DNA of 64,000 bases from Polytrichum commune. Lineage: Eukaryota; Streptophyta; Polytrichopsida; Polytrichales; Polytrichaceae. The stretch spans positions 434,501 to 498,500 of the forward strand of contig OX485808.1 in NCBI GenBank assembly GCA_950295325.1, written 5' to 3'. Shown here one piece after another: positions 47,413-59,647 of the stretch (position 1 is the stretch's first letter; every line of letters starts with the position of its first letter). Both the position numbers and the translations under genes were made by a program. The notes beneath the pieces were generated by a model, which did no database searches, was not told the origin of the DNA, and saw only the letters and a list, made by a program, of their open reading frames with translations.

Positions 47413-50400
47413 AAGTGATTGGCTATAGGGTTTACACTTCTGATCGCCGTGAGGGTCAAGCAATACTTCTGAAAATGCGAAGGGGATGCACCAAAACTAC
47501 TCAGTCCGATGGATGCAGAAGAAAATACCTCTTTGTTGGCTTTGAGGAAATGACTGGAAGAATTGAACGTGTTCAAGCGGCTTGGAACATTTCAATTATG
47601 GGATGTAGAAGAGTGTTGCAAGATTGACGGCAACTTCAAAGCCTTGAATTCCATTGGAGATAGCATCCACCTCATTCTAGCATATTCAAATTCGGAGGTG
47701 AACTACAGTAAGCGTCCTCCTTTAGGCAGCGTTGGAGAATCACCGGGCACTGGAAATGATGTTGGCGACAACATGCAGCTGGAGCCTACTGCAAGAAAAC
47801 CTAAATCTATGGAAATTAGGCTCACAAATCCAATCTCCACTGCGAAGGTTGCAATATCAGAGGAGCACTCATGTACAGATGGTGAAGCGCTAAAGTCCAC
47901 CCTCTTGCCTCAAGATGTATTGCATGCAGTGGTACTTGAATGGGGAAGAGAAGCTTCGTGCAGATTTGAAGGTCCAGACCATGGATGATCACGTCTGGTC
48001 CTTACAGTCGTGGGATCAAGACGGAGCAACTGTTGTCAAATTGTTTTGTGGAGAGTGTCAGAGTTTCATAGGGGGTAGCACTAACAAACACAACAAAAAC
48101 ACAGTGTCCAACTTGTTCTTTAATTTCCGGAAGAGCCACTTGATCAGTGCATGGCATGTTTGCAATTACTGTCGCCAAAAGGGAATCAAGTTTGACAACC
48201 ACCCTCAAAGTGGAAACACAAGAAGTAATCCCGTGGAAGTGACCGTTGTTGACCACAAGCGCCTGATTGAAGAGGGCGTTGGGATTCTTGAGATTGTAAA
48301 CAACTCCATTGATCCCAAGCAGCCTACATTTGAGTTAATTGGGGATCCCAATGACCCCGTCATGAAATCACATTGGTTTAAGGCTGAATGCCTCATATGG
48401 CCAAGGGAAGTCTTGCAACTTTGTCCTCTAAAACGGAATCTGGAGGCTAACATGATGAATCATGTACATGGGGTAGTGCACAACAAGACCTTGGAGGATT
48501 TGCAATAATGCAAGGATGGCGTAGCATTATCCACCGGCAGAAAAGGGCGTCCTAGCAAAACCTTAGCGTCAAGCAACCAATTTGGTCAAACAGGGTTGCA
48601 CACATTCTTCAAGCATATTGAAGGTGAGATTTTCACCTATGAAATGATGTTTGTTTGTGCACGAACTTGTTGGGGTTTAAGGGGTCCACACTGTATTTAT
48701 GGGGGGAAGTCATATGGTATTGATGTTTTGTTATTTGACCCTCACCCGGGGAAGTCGTGGTACCCTGAGTCGCATTTAGCGGCTTGCTTTAGTCTAGACG
48801 GTGATGTTACTCTAGTGAAGGGGGCTTTCAGACATAGGTCATGTAGGAGGGTCCTTGAATCTGCTAAACCATTTCCAAATTTGACTTGTGACATGTGTGA
48901 AAGCATTGTCTTTGAATGCGATTTCAGATCACGCGTACTTCGTGAAGAGCACGCAGTAGAAAAACATGGTTCCAAAGGCAGTGGTCTGGGTAGGCGAGCA
49001 TGTTACTTGTCTGTATTTGAGTTGAGTGCCCACTCTCGATTCTTAACCACAAAAATTAAAACTGAGCAAATGCGGCATTAGTCTACAAAAGCTAGAATAA
49101 CACAACCGAAAGTCAGTCAGCCAACTTTGAGAGAGTCAGCCAAACGGGCATCTGCTGAACACAACATTTACAAAATTTGTAATGACATAATATCAACACA
49201 TAGGATTGGTGTAATGGGGGGGGGGGGGGAGAAACCCGCATTGTGGGATTTTCTCAAAGATGTGGCAAATAACCTTAATAGCAAAAAACAAGGAGTTCGT
49301 TGGTCTAGTAACTCACTAGCATTCTCACAAGCAATGATAATGTATGAGAAAATGTTCAAGCGAATGTTCAAGTTGTTTTCTTTGAACTTTGGTGGTCCAA
49401 ATTACATCTCCACAAAACTTGTACATCAAAAGGATGTCCAATTTGTTTCGGGAGAACATGCTAACATTTCCAAAGTGTGGCATAGATCTATAAACAAGCA
49501 AAAAAAACTCATGGAATTCTTGGTCCAATCCCTGTGATCTTAGCTGAGGATAAAACTAAGGTGAAGGATAGGGTTGCCTGGGATCATCGTTTGGATACAT
49601 TAGTAGGATTTTGTGGCCCAAAAGATGATCACATTTGTGTTTCCAATTATAAGGTAGTGGTAGGCATGGGAGACTCTAGCTACAACAACATTGTGGATGA
49701 CTTTCGTACTAACTGTGTTGGAGCTTTTGCTAGAAATATAATGGTGAATCCCCTCCATTCCAATTTGCCTCGGCTTGTGCTTGTTGTTACTTGCACTTGC
49801 AATTGCTTTGATGCATCGTGGGTGAGTCAACAATGGTAGAAGATCAAATTAAGAACTATGGAGAAAGGAGTGCCAAAGCATAGTCAGGCCCATCAACGGT
49901 CACGCAAGTGATGGGGACAGTAGAAGACGACAACTAATGCTCACTGACTACATAACTCTTGCAGGAAAACGATTGAGCATCAACTGGGAGGGTTGGTTAC
50001 TTACAACTTCTCTTTGATGAAGATGGAAACTGCAGGGATCTTCATAATCAAGATTGGATACATAATGGGAAGAAGCTAATCACCATGTTGGATTTGCTGG
50101 TGAAGACTTTGCAACTTGGAGAAGACGGAGTTTTCCACATGCACTTGGGAATGATTTATAACAAATACACTTTTGATGAGCATGGCCTAGAACTAGAGGA
50201 TGTGCAGTGCAAGGACCGGCAGAATTGGGCCTCTGCTCAACGCATGTACCAGCGAAAAACTCAGGAGTGTTTGGTTGCGATGAGGAATTCGCAAGAGGCA
50301 CACTCGGAGTGCACACTTGGCACCAAGATGTATCTTCAAATTTGTGGTGATTACATTGATATTTTTGCTTCCCAATTTCTTGACCTTCGAAGTAGGATTG

Positions 50401-51657
50401 TGCTTGCAACAAAAATTTCATTTTTCCGTAGGTTGTGGAGGTTATAGTTTACACATGGCAATCATGCAATTGGAAACAACTCGGTAAGATTCACAGTTTC
50501 CTCCAACTCTGTGAGTCACCAGTGCTTTCTTGATTTCCAACTATCTTGCCACTTTGTTGTGCTATTGGTGAGGCATTTTAGAGACGTGTATCCACATTTT
50601 CCGGTCCCTCTGCACCTCACTGGGAGTGACAGTTATGAATTTTTTTTTTGAAAAATTGGGGGAATGAATGGGATGGAGCGGTCATGATTTTCATGACCTT
50701 GTAAATACAACTAACACTTTGAATTGTTTGTCCAGTGTGCAGTATGGTGATAATGACCTCAAGTTTGGCCGAATCCATAATAAAATGGAGAACATTTGGT
50801 CGTCTTTGCATCCACTCTAAGAGGGGGAAAGTGAAGTTAATTTAGCGGACTACTCATTGATTGCAACTGACGTGGAAATTATTGTAGCTTTGAATGAAGG
50901 ATTAAAGGAAGCACATGCCATGCTTCGAATTCTGAACATGGTGCCATCCAATCAAGCTTCAACTACTAACAAATTGTGGTTTGTCTCACCTTGGAAGTTG
51001 GAGAAGTCACTTGGCTTACCAACCTCCACGCACGCCACAACTTGGATTGGATGGAGATGTTGAATGCAAGCGGGCAAAATTGGAAACTTGCTCGGATGTT
51101 GAACTAGAAATAGGGGTTCATTCTAACTCTAACGAGGTCCTTGAAGATGACATTGATGGGATGATTTGGCCATGTTGCCTACATTGGAGGAAGAGACTCG
51201 ACAAGTGTTTGTGGAGCTGCTCAACGAGCAGGAGCAACAAGTTTCCAGTAGTCCACCGTCTTCCAAAGTTCTCCCAACAGTCACATTCCAAGGTCATTCC
51301 ATTTGCAAGTCCACACAAGTTAGCCAGTTAAATGGAAATACATATCTATCCAAGGATAGGCTAACTCGAATGATGAATTCTATTTATTTCAATAACTCCG
51401 ATGACTACTTTGCTGTATTTTCATCCACCACGTCTATGATGTTAGGTCTAGGGTCTGATGTTGGTGTCTATTTTAAAGACATGTGAGGTTTTGCATCTAT
51501 GGTGAGGGCAGTTTGAAAAAGAACCATGGGTAGGCATGCTACTATCAATTCAGGACTAACCAATGGCATGTTCGATATAGCAAGGGTGCAAAAAAAGAGG
51601 ATGAAGGTGGGCAACAAATGGGGCATTTGTAGGCAACCAATCGACTTGATGAAGAGG
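47413..51657 (+). pseudogene. Uncharacterised transposase-like protein relic, main part
   Basis: The frames run in the same order down the plus strand with a few breaks. 47915-49537 is one frame with only two stops (48506, 49079). It contains two CxxC pairs (LFCGECQSF and VCNYCRQKG), an AT-hook-like GRKGRPSK (about 48536) and another CxxC with two histidines (LTCDMCESI, then EEHAVEKHG). Then come GPNYISTKLVHQK, PVILAEDKTK, LVGFCGPKDDH, YKVVVGMGDSSYNNIV, GAFARNIMVNPLHSNLP, ASDGDSRRRQLML and FPVPLHLTGSDSYEFFF in alternating frames. Invariant-looking acidic positions and SDGDSRRR suggest a DDE-type transposase-derived protein. I recognise the general style from eukaryotic transposon proteins but cannot name the superfamily. 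Breaks show it is decayed. It continues at 59643 after the inserted retrotransposon. Confidence 0.55.
51653..51657. repeat. Target duplication AGAGG, left
   Basis: Identical to 59643-59647 at the other end of the Tat-like element. Confidence 0.9.
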
Positions 51658-52751
51658 TGTGAGCCCAAAATGGTGCCCACATGTGTGGTTAACTTCAAAA
51701 GTTATTAGGAGTTGGTTTTTTTTTATTGTGATTGCTATTATAAACTAAAAAGAGTGTTACCCTTGGGTTTAGTGTGTTTTTGGGTTAACAAGTGATTTAC
51801 GTCATTTGTGTGTTGAGAGAGGGTTAGTGTTAATTAGTTTTAGTTAAAGTAATGGTAGTTAGTACTTTTGTTATTGGGAAAGGGAATGTGAGCTTAGGCT
51901 TAAGGCCGGGATAGGTGTCCGAATTGGGCATGGAGCTTACCCACAAGGGGTTCGGGGTTAATGTTCGCATTAAGGCTTTAGTATGCTGGTTTTAAGGGTT
52001 GAAGGGTGATTTATGGATAAGCTTGGTTCGGGTTCCTAAGGGGGTGGAGAAATGCGGGGAGAAAAAGGAAAGTTGCTGGTTTTTTGTGTGTTTGTTGTTC
52101 ATGTGAGAGGTGCCAGAATGAGAATGCGAAGGGCTGGAGCTCGGTGGCTGAACAACAAAGAGTGAAGCTCGGTGGCCGAACAACAAAGAACTGAGCTCGG
52201 TGGCCGAACAGCAAGGAGTGAAGCTCGGTGGCGGATCAGCAAAGAGTGAAGCTCGGTGGCCGACTGCTGGCCCAGGGACCGACTGCCTGCCCGGTGACGG
52301 GCGATGACGGGCAGAGTCCCAGAGCCGAACAACGTAATTTTGTGCTTAGGGGACCGAGGCTGATCTTAATTAGTGTAGAGGGGGGGGGGGTTAGTATCAG
52401 TACTATATTACATGGTGGAAGGGTTGGCTAGGGTGAAAACAAAGGATTACGCTAGTAAATGGGGTTAGTGGAGGATTAGGGAGCCACTCAATGTAATGTG
52501 GTGAAATTAGGGAGTGAATCTTAGGTGAGGGATTGTGTGTGGTGTTGTGAGCTTGTGTGGAAGAGTGCAATAAAGGAGAGGAGCATTTTTCAATGCTCGT
52601 ACTCATGTTATAGAGAAACTGGTGTGTCCACATCAATGTGGAATGCGGTGGAGTTCGACCATGTTGACGTTGAGAATGACATAGGAATCAATGTGAGTTT
52701 CATGCCCTCACCCGGACTACGACGCATAAGGGTGGGTGGTTTGGCCTCACA
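51658..52751 (+). repeat. Tat-like element 5' LTR
   Basis: 1,094 bp. Differs from the 3' LTR by scattered substitutions and by two extra 28-bp minisatellite units. It has a G(10) run at 52381. Confidence 0.9.
52139..52278 (+). repeat. 28-bp minisatellite in the 5' LTR, five units
   Basis: Units begin with GCTCGGTGGC at 52139, 52167, 52195, 52223 and 52251, an exact 28-bp period, each followed by a variant of CGAACARCAAAGA. The last unit is truncated. The 3' LTR has three units with the same period. Confidence 0.85.
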
Positions 52752-52755
52752 TAAA

Positions 52756-52773
52756 TGGTGCGTCCGCCGGGAG
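52756..52773 (+). promoter_or_regulatory. Tat-like element primer-binding site
   Basis: TGGTGCGTCCGCCGGGAG starts four bases after the 5' LTR. It begins with the TGG that pairs with tRNA CCA and resembles PBS sequences of Tat/Athila-type elements. The exact tRNA (perhaps Arg) needs a tRNA set to decide. Confidence 0.65.
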
Positions 52774-53752
52774 TGAAGCGGGATTAGGAGACAAGATTTG
52801 GAGGCGATTAGGGAAGGCTTGGAGGCACGACCTTGTGAGAGAAGAAGGAGCACTTGGTGAAGGATAAGTGTTCACATTGGTTTTGGAGTTTTGGGTTTAA
52901 TTAGATTAGCTTCATTTTGATTATTTCCTTGGAATGAATTACATATTTCATTTATGCATTTTGTTTTGAAGAGGGAGCGCGGCTAAGGTATATCCTCAAT
53001 CTAGTTGGGAATTTGCTAAAAATATAAAAAGAATCTATGATCGTTAGTTCACTAAAACCTTAGAGGGATAATTAAATTTAGGAAGATTAGACTTTGACAC
53101 TCATCTCGGGGTGAGTCTCCAAGTCTTGGGATTTGAAATTTGATGCTCTAGATTAGAATTGTTAGTTTAGAAATTGTTGATTGTTATTGTCACATTGAGT
53201 CACGGTCGAGAGGAGTGCTAACTTGTAGAGGAGGACGAATTACTTAAGGTATGGCATTCTTCCAAATGAATTTATTAAATTAATTAAGGAATGATTTTTA
53301 TAACTGTTATTGTCGTTATCCATTGGAGAGGGTAATTCCCTAGTTGTGTTATTGTGCGAGGACAAGAGGGTGAAGCCTCGGTCCTCAGCATAGTACATGA
53401 CGAAGGTCAACCCCTCACAATTGGTATTGTGGTGAGTGTCAGTTGGAGGAAAGGTTTTAGAGGTGATGCTCTAGCCCCACCAAAAATTGACATGAACATG
53501 TCTATCCCCTGTTTGGAATTGTTCATTTAAGTGGGATTACAGGTTCTCTTCCTCACCTCCTCAATTATAAAGTCACACCAAGAGAAGTGATAACATTAAT
53601 GAGTGAAGGTAGTGAGGAATATGTTTGGTCAAGTGAGGGTTGATCGATTCTTTGGGGAATGCAAGGTAAAACTCGATCTCAAAAACCAAACTTGATATTA
53701 GGATTAGACAAATCTACACGTAGAAGAAGTTGATGTTAGATTAGAAAGTTGT

Positions 53753-55402
53753 ATGAATGTTGAGCCTAGTTTTAGTCCATTGCTAGAGACATTAGAAGTA
53801 GAGGCTCGACTTGAAAAAGAGGCAACTCCCTCTAAGTTGACTGGTGAGACATCATCGGAGACTTATACATTTAGGGAAGAGATTCCGATACACATTGTTA
53901 AGGAAATAGAAGGGGACACACCGGTCAGCATGGAGCCAGACCATGGGGTGGATCCGCCACCCATACCTCCTATGCCACCCATTGATCCATTGGTTAGGCC
54001 GAGAGGTCTACCAATTGTGGTTCCACAAAACTTACACGCGGTGGATATGCCATCTCACCTCCCTAAGTTTTATGGAACTAAGGATGAGGATTCTTCTAGG
54101 CACATGGAGAGGTACATCGAAAGGTTGGCTAGTTCTCTTGTGACCAACTCGGGATATTGGTTGGTGTGATTTCCTACCACTCTAGAGGGTGAGGCTTACG
54201 AGTGGTATAGAGACCATGCCGAGGGACACTTTAGAGGATGGGAGCAATTGCAAAGGGAGTTTTTGAATACGTTCCAGCTGGAGGTTGATCAAAGCATGGC
54301 TTTGAGGACATTGGCTTCATTGAAGCAAGGTAGGGAAGAAGAAATTTCGGCCTACATTAGGAGATTTGATTTAGTGTGTACACGATTTGTCGGCACCATG
54401 CTCAATGATGACACACTAAAGCAATTATCCATTCAAGGATTTTTTAAATCGGGAACAATTAGGGGTGTTCTCGAGAGAAATCCTCAAACATTGGCGGATG
54501 CCAAGAGGGCGGCTAGGGAGATAGAGAGTTTGGATAGAGATCATGAGAAATTGTGGAGGAGGGAAAATGAATTGATACCACAATTCCTTCCCATTCGACC
54601 TAGGGTGATGACGGGAGAACCGGCCAAGTATGATAGTCAAGTCCCATGTGCTCTTGTTGACACGGATCCACGCCCTTTAGCGGTTAGAGAACCGGCACCA
54701 CTTCTAGCATTACCGGCCCCTAGAACGGATCCTCACCTTGAAGAAGTGGAGAGAAGGTTGGGTGCTAGTAAATTGGGATTTCAAGAGGCCATAATTAAGC
54801 AAATGCAAAGTCTTACGGATCAAATGTCTTTGATGATTAAAAGTCAACAACTGGGTCTTCTTCCTCCGGTTGAGTCGGGTAGACATGGATCGGGGTTGTG
54901 GTGTGGTCAACGTAGCCAACCGGGCCACACTCGTCAATTTTGTAGAAGTGGACAAAACCGGGATCAAAGAGGAAACGGTGGCCCACCTCTACAAAACCAA
55001 AGAGGTCAAGGACAACCTCAATATGGACAGGGTAACAATAGGAGACCTCCTCCTAGAGGTCAAGGTGGTCAAAACATGGAGAAGAAGGAGTTCCATCCAT
55101 TTTGTGGAAGATGACATGCACAAGGTCAATGTTGGTCCGAGGGACAAGGTCATGGCTGTAGCAATTGTGGGGGAAACCATCCTTCGGACGAGTGTCGTCA
55201 ACCGGATAAGGTTATTAACGTGCCTTACCCGGTTTTCAATCCACAACAACAAGCGAGGGACAACATGAGAGGAGTTAGACCTCAAGATGGACCACCGAAT
55301 GAGCTTAGGCCACCGAATTTGTATTACGACCATGGTAATGCGAGACAAACCTTTCATCCACCGGCGGAATTGCAAACGGTGAATGATTACATTCCGATTT
55401 AA
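53753..55402 (+). pseudogene. Tat-like element gag, broken
   Basis: The frame opens at MNVEPSFSPLLETLE. It has a proline-rich stretch, then the capsid part with LPKFYGTKDEDSSRHMERYI, EAYEWYRDHAEGHFRGWEQL and ISAYIRRFDLVCTRF typical of plant retrotransposon gag. Two zinc-knuckle-like motifs follow: one degraded around QPGHTRQFC (about 54920) and CSNCGGNHPSDEC (about 55161). TGA stops fall at about 54167 and 55112 in the same frame. Confidence 0.8.
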
Positions 55403-56474
55403 GGTAGGCAAGGGGGGTCCACAAAATTTCGACAATAGGCGGCAAACTCCTCCTACGGATCCGGGTCCGTCTAATTATCAGGATGTCAGGTTTATGGATG
55501 GTGTCGTGGAGTCACATCATGATGACATTCTTCCTCTCCAAATGCAGATGGGAGAGGAACAAGGTCAATGGCCTCCACACACTAATGTCATCACCTATAA
55601 GTTGAGGAGTCTAGGAGATGAGGTTACTCATGAGGCACCGGCATTAGCGGTGACCACTAGAGCTAGACGAGGGAAGACCCCATTAGAGGTAGGAGTAGAG
55701 GGTCAAGAGGAGTATTCTTCGGATGAAGCTCCTAACCTTTCCGAATTAGATAAGGTAGCTAGAGTAGCTAGAAGAGCCACTAGGGAGTTAGAGAATGAGA
55801 ATGTGATTCTTCATGGTAGAGAGAGACCTAATGTCATCCATGATTTGGAAGGTAGTGAGATGGGAGAATGGGAAGGACCGGGGATTCCCTTAGATGAGTT
55901 TGATGGTGTTGGCAATGCCAAGGTGGAGAAATCGAGTGGCTACGATTTATGGGCCGATCTTAGCTCACTCAAGGTCGATATTACCTTTGGACAATTGTTG
56001 GAGATTTCACCCGTGGCTAGGAAAACTCTCAAGGAAGGAATGCCGGTGACTAGGAGGACTAGGAAGGTTAAGACTAGGGTGGCGGCTAGAGTTCACATGC
56101 AAGGAGGAAGATGGGATGTTAAACCAATCGATATTGAGGTTATGGTAGTGGACAAGGTGGTTCCGAATGTGTTAGTGGATGGAGGTAGCGGACTAAACAT
56201 CTTACCGGAGCATATCATGAAGAGGTTGGCTCTTAGTCTTACGGGTCCGTCACCTTTCATCATCAATATGGCGAATCAAAGTCCGGCCGTGCCTTTGGGA
56301 ATGATTAAAGATTGTAGATTTAGCACCAGAGGGGAAGAGTATGTGGTTACCTTTTATGTCATCAAAATGCATTCTAACAAGGATACATTTCCCATCTTGT
56401 TAGGTAGACCTTGGTTGAGAATGTCGGATGCCATAGTGGATTGGGGGGGGAGTCAAGCCATCTATTACTTATAG
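55383..56474 (+). pseudogene. Tat-like element protease region
   Basis: One open frame of 363 codons in a different frame from gag. The aspartic protease motif is VLVDGGSGLNILPE at about residues 261-274, followed by ILLGRPWLRMSDAIVDW. DGGSG rather than DTG/DSG is usual for this group, so the active site may be intact. A G-rich run near 56445 precedes the stop and may be a frameshift site. Confidence 0.75.
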
Positions 56475-57085
56475 TCCTAAAGATAATAGGGTCAAAGTTT
56501 CCATAGGATCGTTAGGTGGTTGGATTAGACAAGAGATTGCTTCATCTTCGGAGGATGAAGGTGATGCCAAGGAAGACGGCAAGAATGATGAGGCATTGGT
56601 AGGAGTAGTTTATTTGGGTGGTCATGAAAGACCATAGACTCAGGATCGGGTGGTCTAGGTCCTAGTTTCTATAATTATAGGGATGATAGAGAGTATGCCC
56701 AATGGATTATCCAGAGTCAGAGTTCGATGTCATGATGACGTCCCACCATGCATGTTTGAGAGATGACATTCTTAGTTCAAAGAGTGAAGAATATTTTTTG
56801 TTAGAACCATGTGAGGTGCTCACCGAGGAAGAATGGATTTTAGGGGGATTGATACCTTGGGTAGATAGTGTGGAGGAGAGTGACGTAAATTTAGTAGACG
56901 TGGATGGAACTCAAGATAAGGAGGCTATCGTAGAGGCTACTAGGTTAGAAGAGCCTTTGCACTTCAAAACTACGTCGACGGGAATTATGGTTGGACAAGA
57001 TATCAAGGATTATCCTAAGGTACCGGCGGATTGGTATAGGAACAAAGATTAGCAGGTCCATGTTACGGAGGCGGATTGGAAGTAT

Positions 57086-57944
57086 GTGGATGTGACAACA
57101 AAGAATGGTAAGGTTAGACAAATGAAGATGGGGTCTCACTTAGGGGGCCAAAAAATCAAGGAATATAGCAATTTGGTGGATGAGTTTAGTGACATTTTTG
57201 CTTGGTCATACGATGAGCTTAAGGGGATCCCTAGAGAGATGGTGGAGCATCGCATTCCTTTGATTCCGGGTGCTCGGCCAATTAGACGAAATGAGAGAAG
57301 AATGAACCCTAAATTACAATTGTTGGTTAAGGCGAAGTTAGAGAGATTGTTGAATGTCGGGTTTATTAAGCCGGTCGAGATTACGGATTGGGTCTCTCCG
57401 ATGGTATTGGTGAAGAAAAAGAATGGAAAGTTGAAGGTGTGTGTGGATTATAGGAAACTAAATGCTTGCATACAAAAGGATCATTTTCCTTTACCAATCA
57501 TCACTCTCCTTCTATAAGAGGTAGGAGGGCATGTTCGCTATACATTCATAGATGGTTATGCATGCTATAATAAAATCGCCATAGCATTACAAGATATTCA
57601 CAAAACGGCTTTTACTACTCCGTGGGGTACGTTTGTTTGGGTGGTCATGCCATTTGGTTTGTGTAACGCTCCGGCCACGTTTCAGAGGCTCGTCATGTAC
57701 ATCTTCACCGACTTATTATACAAATCCATGACCATCTTCATCGATGATTTTAGCACTCAATCAAATGCTAGTCAATATATAGGGTGTGTGCGAGAGGCTT
57801 TGGTTAGATATAGGAAGATGCAATTGGCTTTGAACCCGGATAAAACATTATTGGGTGTTCACAGGGGAGTTCTTTTGGGTTATGTGGTGAGCGAGAAGGG
57901 GAGAGAACCAGATCCCGACAAGAACACGGTTATCGATGAATTTA
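57086..57944 (+). pseudogene. Tat-like element reverse transcriptase, broken
   Basis: Motifs in order: FIKPVEITDWVSPMVLVKKK, VCVDYRKLNACIQKDHFPLP, a TAA stop at about 57516, FIDGYACYNKIAIA, VMPFGLCNAPATFQR, the catalytic TIFIDDFS, and LALNPDKTLLGV / GVLLGYVVSEKG. The frame ends in GREPDPDKNTVIDEF, after which RNase H would be expected. Confidence 0.8.
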
Positions 57945-58548
57945 AATTGAATATAAGAAGACTACACCTTATCACCCCCAAACAAATGGTCAAACGGAGA
58001 AGGTCAATGGCATTTTGATAAACATCCTACGCAAGACAGTGATGGACTCTAAGAGGGATTGGGATACGAAGTTGACGGCGGCATTGTGGGCTTATCGGAC
58101 AACTTACAAGGTGATCACACAAGCTACTCCTTTCTCTTTGGTGTATGGTTTGGAGGCTATACTTCCAATTGAGTATGAGGTAGAGTCTCTTTGAGTGGCG
58201 ATAGGTTCACGTCTTACAGAGAGTCAGTTATTGAAGAATCGGCTAACGGATTTGGAGGAGCTTGATGAGAGAAGACGAATGGCCGCCCAACATATCGAGG
58301 CCATCCAAAGGCGACGAAAAATAATTTTTGACAAGCGACACAAGAAAAGGGCATTACGACTGGGAATGATGGTGATGATTCAATATGCTAGGAAGCTTGA
58401 CTTCCCGGGTAAGTTTCATGCGGTTTGGTTAGGCCCCTATCTTGTTCGAGAGGTGTTTCCCAACAACTCAATACAATTGGAGACTTTGAACGGCGAGAGT
58501 TTTCCAACCCGAACTTCTGGAAGTCAGTGCAAGGAGTATCGAGTTTGA
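57945..58548 (+). pseudogene. Tat-like element, integrase C-terminal remnant
   Basis: Right after the RT end comes the end of an integrase core (the HPQTNGQ-type motif, here in broken frames near 57970), then ALWAYRTTYKVITQATPFSL and LEAILPIEYEVESL (stop at 58192), and a basic tail with RRKIIFDKRHKKRALRLGMM and FPGKFHAVWLGPYLV. The zinc-binding part, the first two catalytic acids and all of RNase H are absent, so a deletion joined RT to the integrase end near 57945-57960. Confidence 0.75.
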
Positions 58549-58608
58549 TCAACAACTTGCCTGCAAAGCAAGAGTCTTTGGGATCCATCCCCCGATGGTC
58601 GCCAATTA

Positions 58609-59642
58609 TGTGAGCCCAAAATGGTGCCCACATGTGTGGTTAACTTCAAAAGTTATTAGGAGTTGGTTTTTCTTTATTGTGATTGTTATTTCAAACTAAA
58701 AAGAGTGTTACCCTTGGGTTTAGTGTATTTTTGGGTTAACAAGTGATTTACGTCATTTGTGTGTTGAGAGAGGGTTAGTGTTAATTAGTTTTAGTTAAAG
58801 TAATGGTAGTTAGTACTTTTGTTATTGGGAAAGGGAATGTGAGCTTGGGCTTAAGGCCGGGATAGGTGTCCGAATTGGGCATGGAGATTACCCACAAGGG
58901 GTTCGGGGTTAATGTTCGCATTAAGGCTTTAGTATGCTGGTTTTAAGGGTTGAAGGGTGATTTATGGATAAGCTTGGTTCGGGTTCCTAAGGGGGTGGAG
59001 AAATGCGGGGAGAAAAAGGAAAGTTGCTGGTTTTTTGTGTGTTTGTTGTTCCTGTGAGAGGTGCCAGAATGAGAATGCGAAGGGCTGGAGCTCGGTGGCC
59101 AGGCTCCGAAGAGCTGAGCTCGGTGGCCGAACAGCAAAGAGCTGTGCTCGGTGGCCGACTGCCGGCCCAGGGACCGACTGCCTGCCCGGTGACGGGCGAT
59201 GACGGGCAAAGTCCCAGAGCCGAACAACGTAATTTCGTGTTAGGGGACCGAGGCTGATCTTAATTAGTGTAGAGGGGGGGGTGGGTATTAGTACTATATT
59301 ACATGGTGGAAGGGTTGGCTAGGGTGAAAACAAGGGATTACGCTAGTAAATGGGGTTAGTGGAGGATTAGGGAGCCACTCAATGTAATGTGGTGAAATTA
59401 GGGAGTGAATCTTAGGTGAGGGATTGTGTGTGGTGTTGTGAGCTTGTGTGGAAGAGTGCAATAAAGGAGAGGAGCATTTTTCAATGCTCGTACTCATGTT
59501 ATAGAGAAACTGGTGTGTCCACATCAATGTGGAATGCGGTGGAGCTCGACCATGTTGACGTTGAGAATGACGTAGGAATCAATGTGAGTTCCATGCCCTC
59601 ACCCGGACTACGACGCATAAGGGTGGGTGGTTTGGCCTCACA
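58609..59642 (+). repeat. Tat-like element 3' LTR
   Basis: 1,034 bp with three 28-bp units at 59090, 59118 and 59146. A convincing polypurine tract just upstream was not seen. Confidence 0.9.
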
Positions 59643-59647
59643 AGAGG
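59643..59647. repeat. Target duplication AGAGG, right
   Basis: Identical to 51653-51657. Confidence 0.9.

Larger units (their letters stand above)
51658..59642 (+). mobile_element. Ty3/gypsy Tat-like LTR retrotransposon, internally deleted
   Basis: A 7,985-bp element, plus strand, bounded by AGAGG on both sides. The LTRs (51658-52751, 1,094 bp; 58609-59642, 1,034 bp) start TGTGAG and end CTCACA. A primer-binding site follows the 5' LTR, then a 1-kb leader, gag, protease, RT and the end of integrase. The DGGSGLNIL protease motif and the FIDDF RT motif fit the Tat group of non-chromovirus Ty3/gypsy elements. RNase H and most of integrase are missing. Stops and frameshifts are frequent. LTR differences are clearly more numerous than in the chromovirus, so it is probably older. 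Confidence 0.9.

Noticed and set aside
51658-52751. Long-range duplication 51.66-52.75 / 58.61-59.64 kb as a segmental duplication
   Set aside because: TG...CA-type ends, the primer-binding site, gag-pol between the copies and the AGAGG target duplication identify the pair as LTRs.
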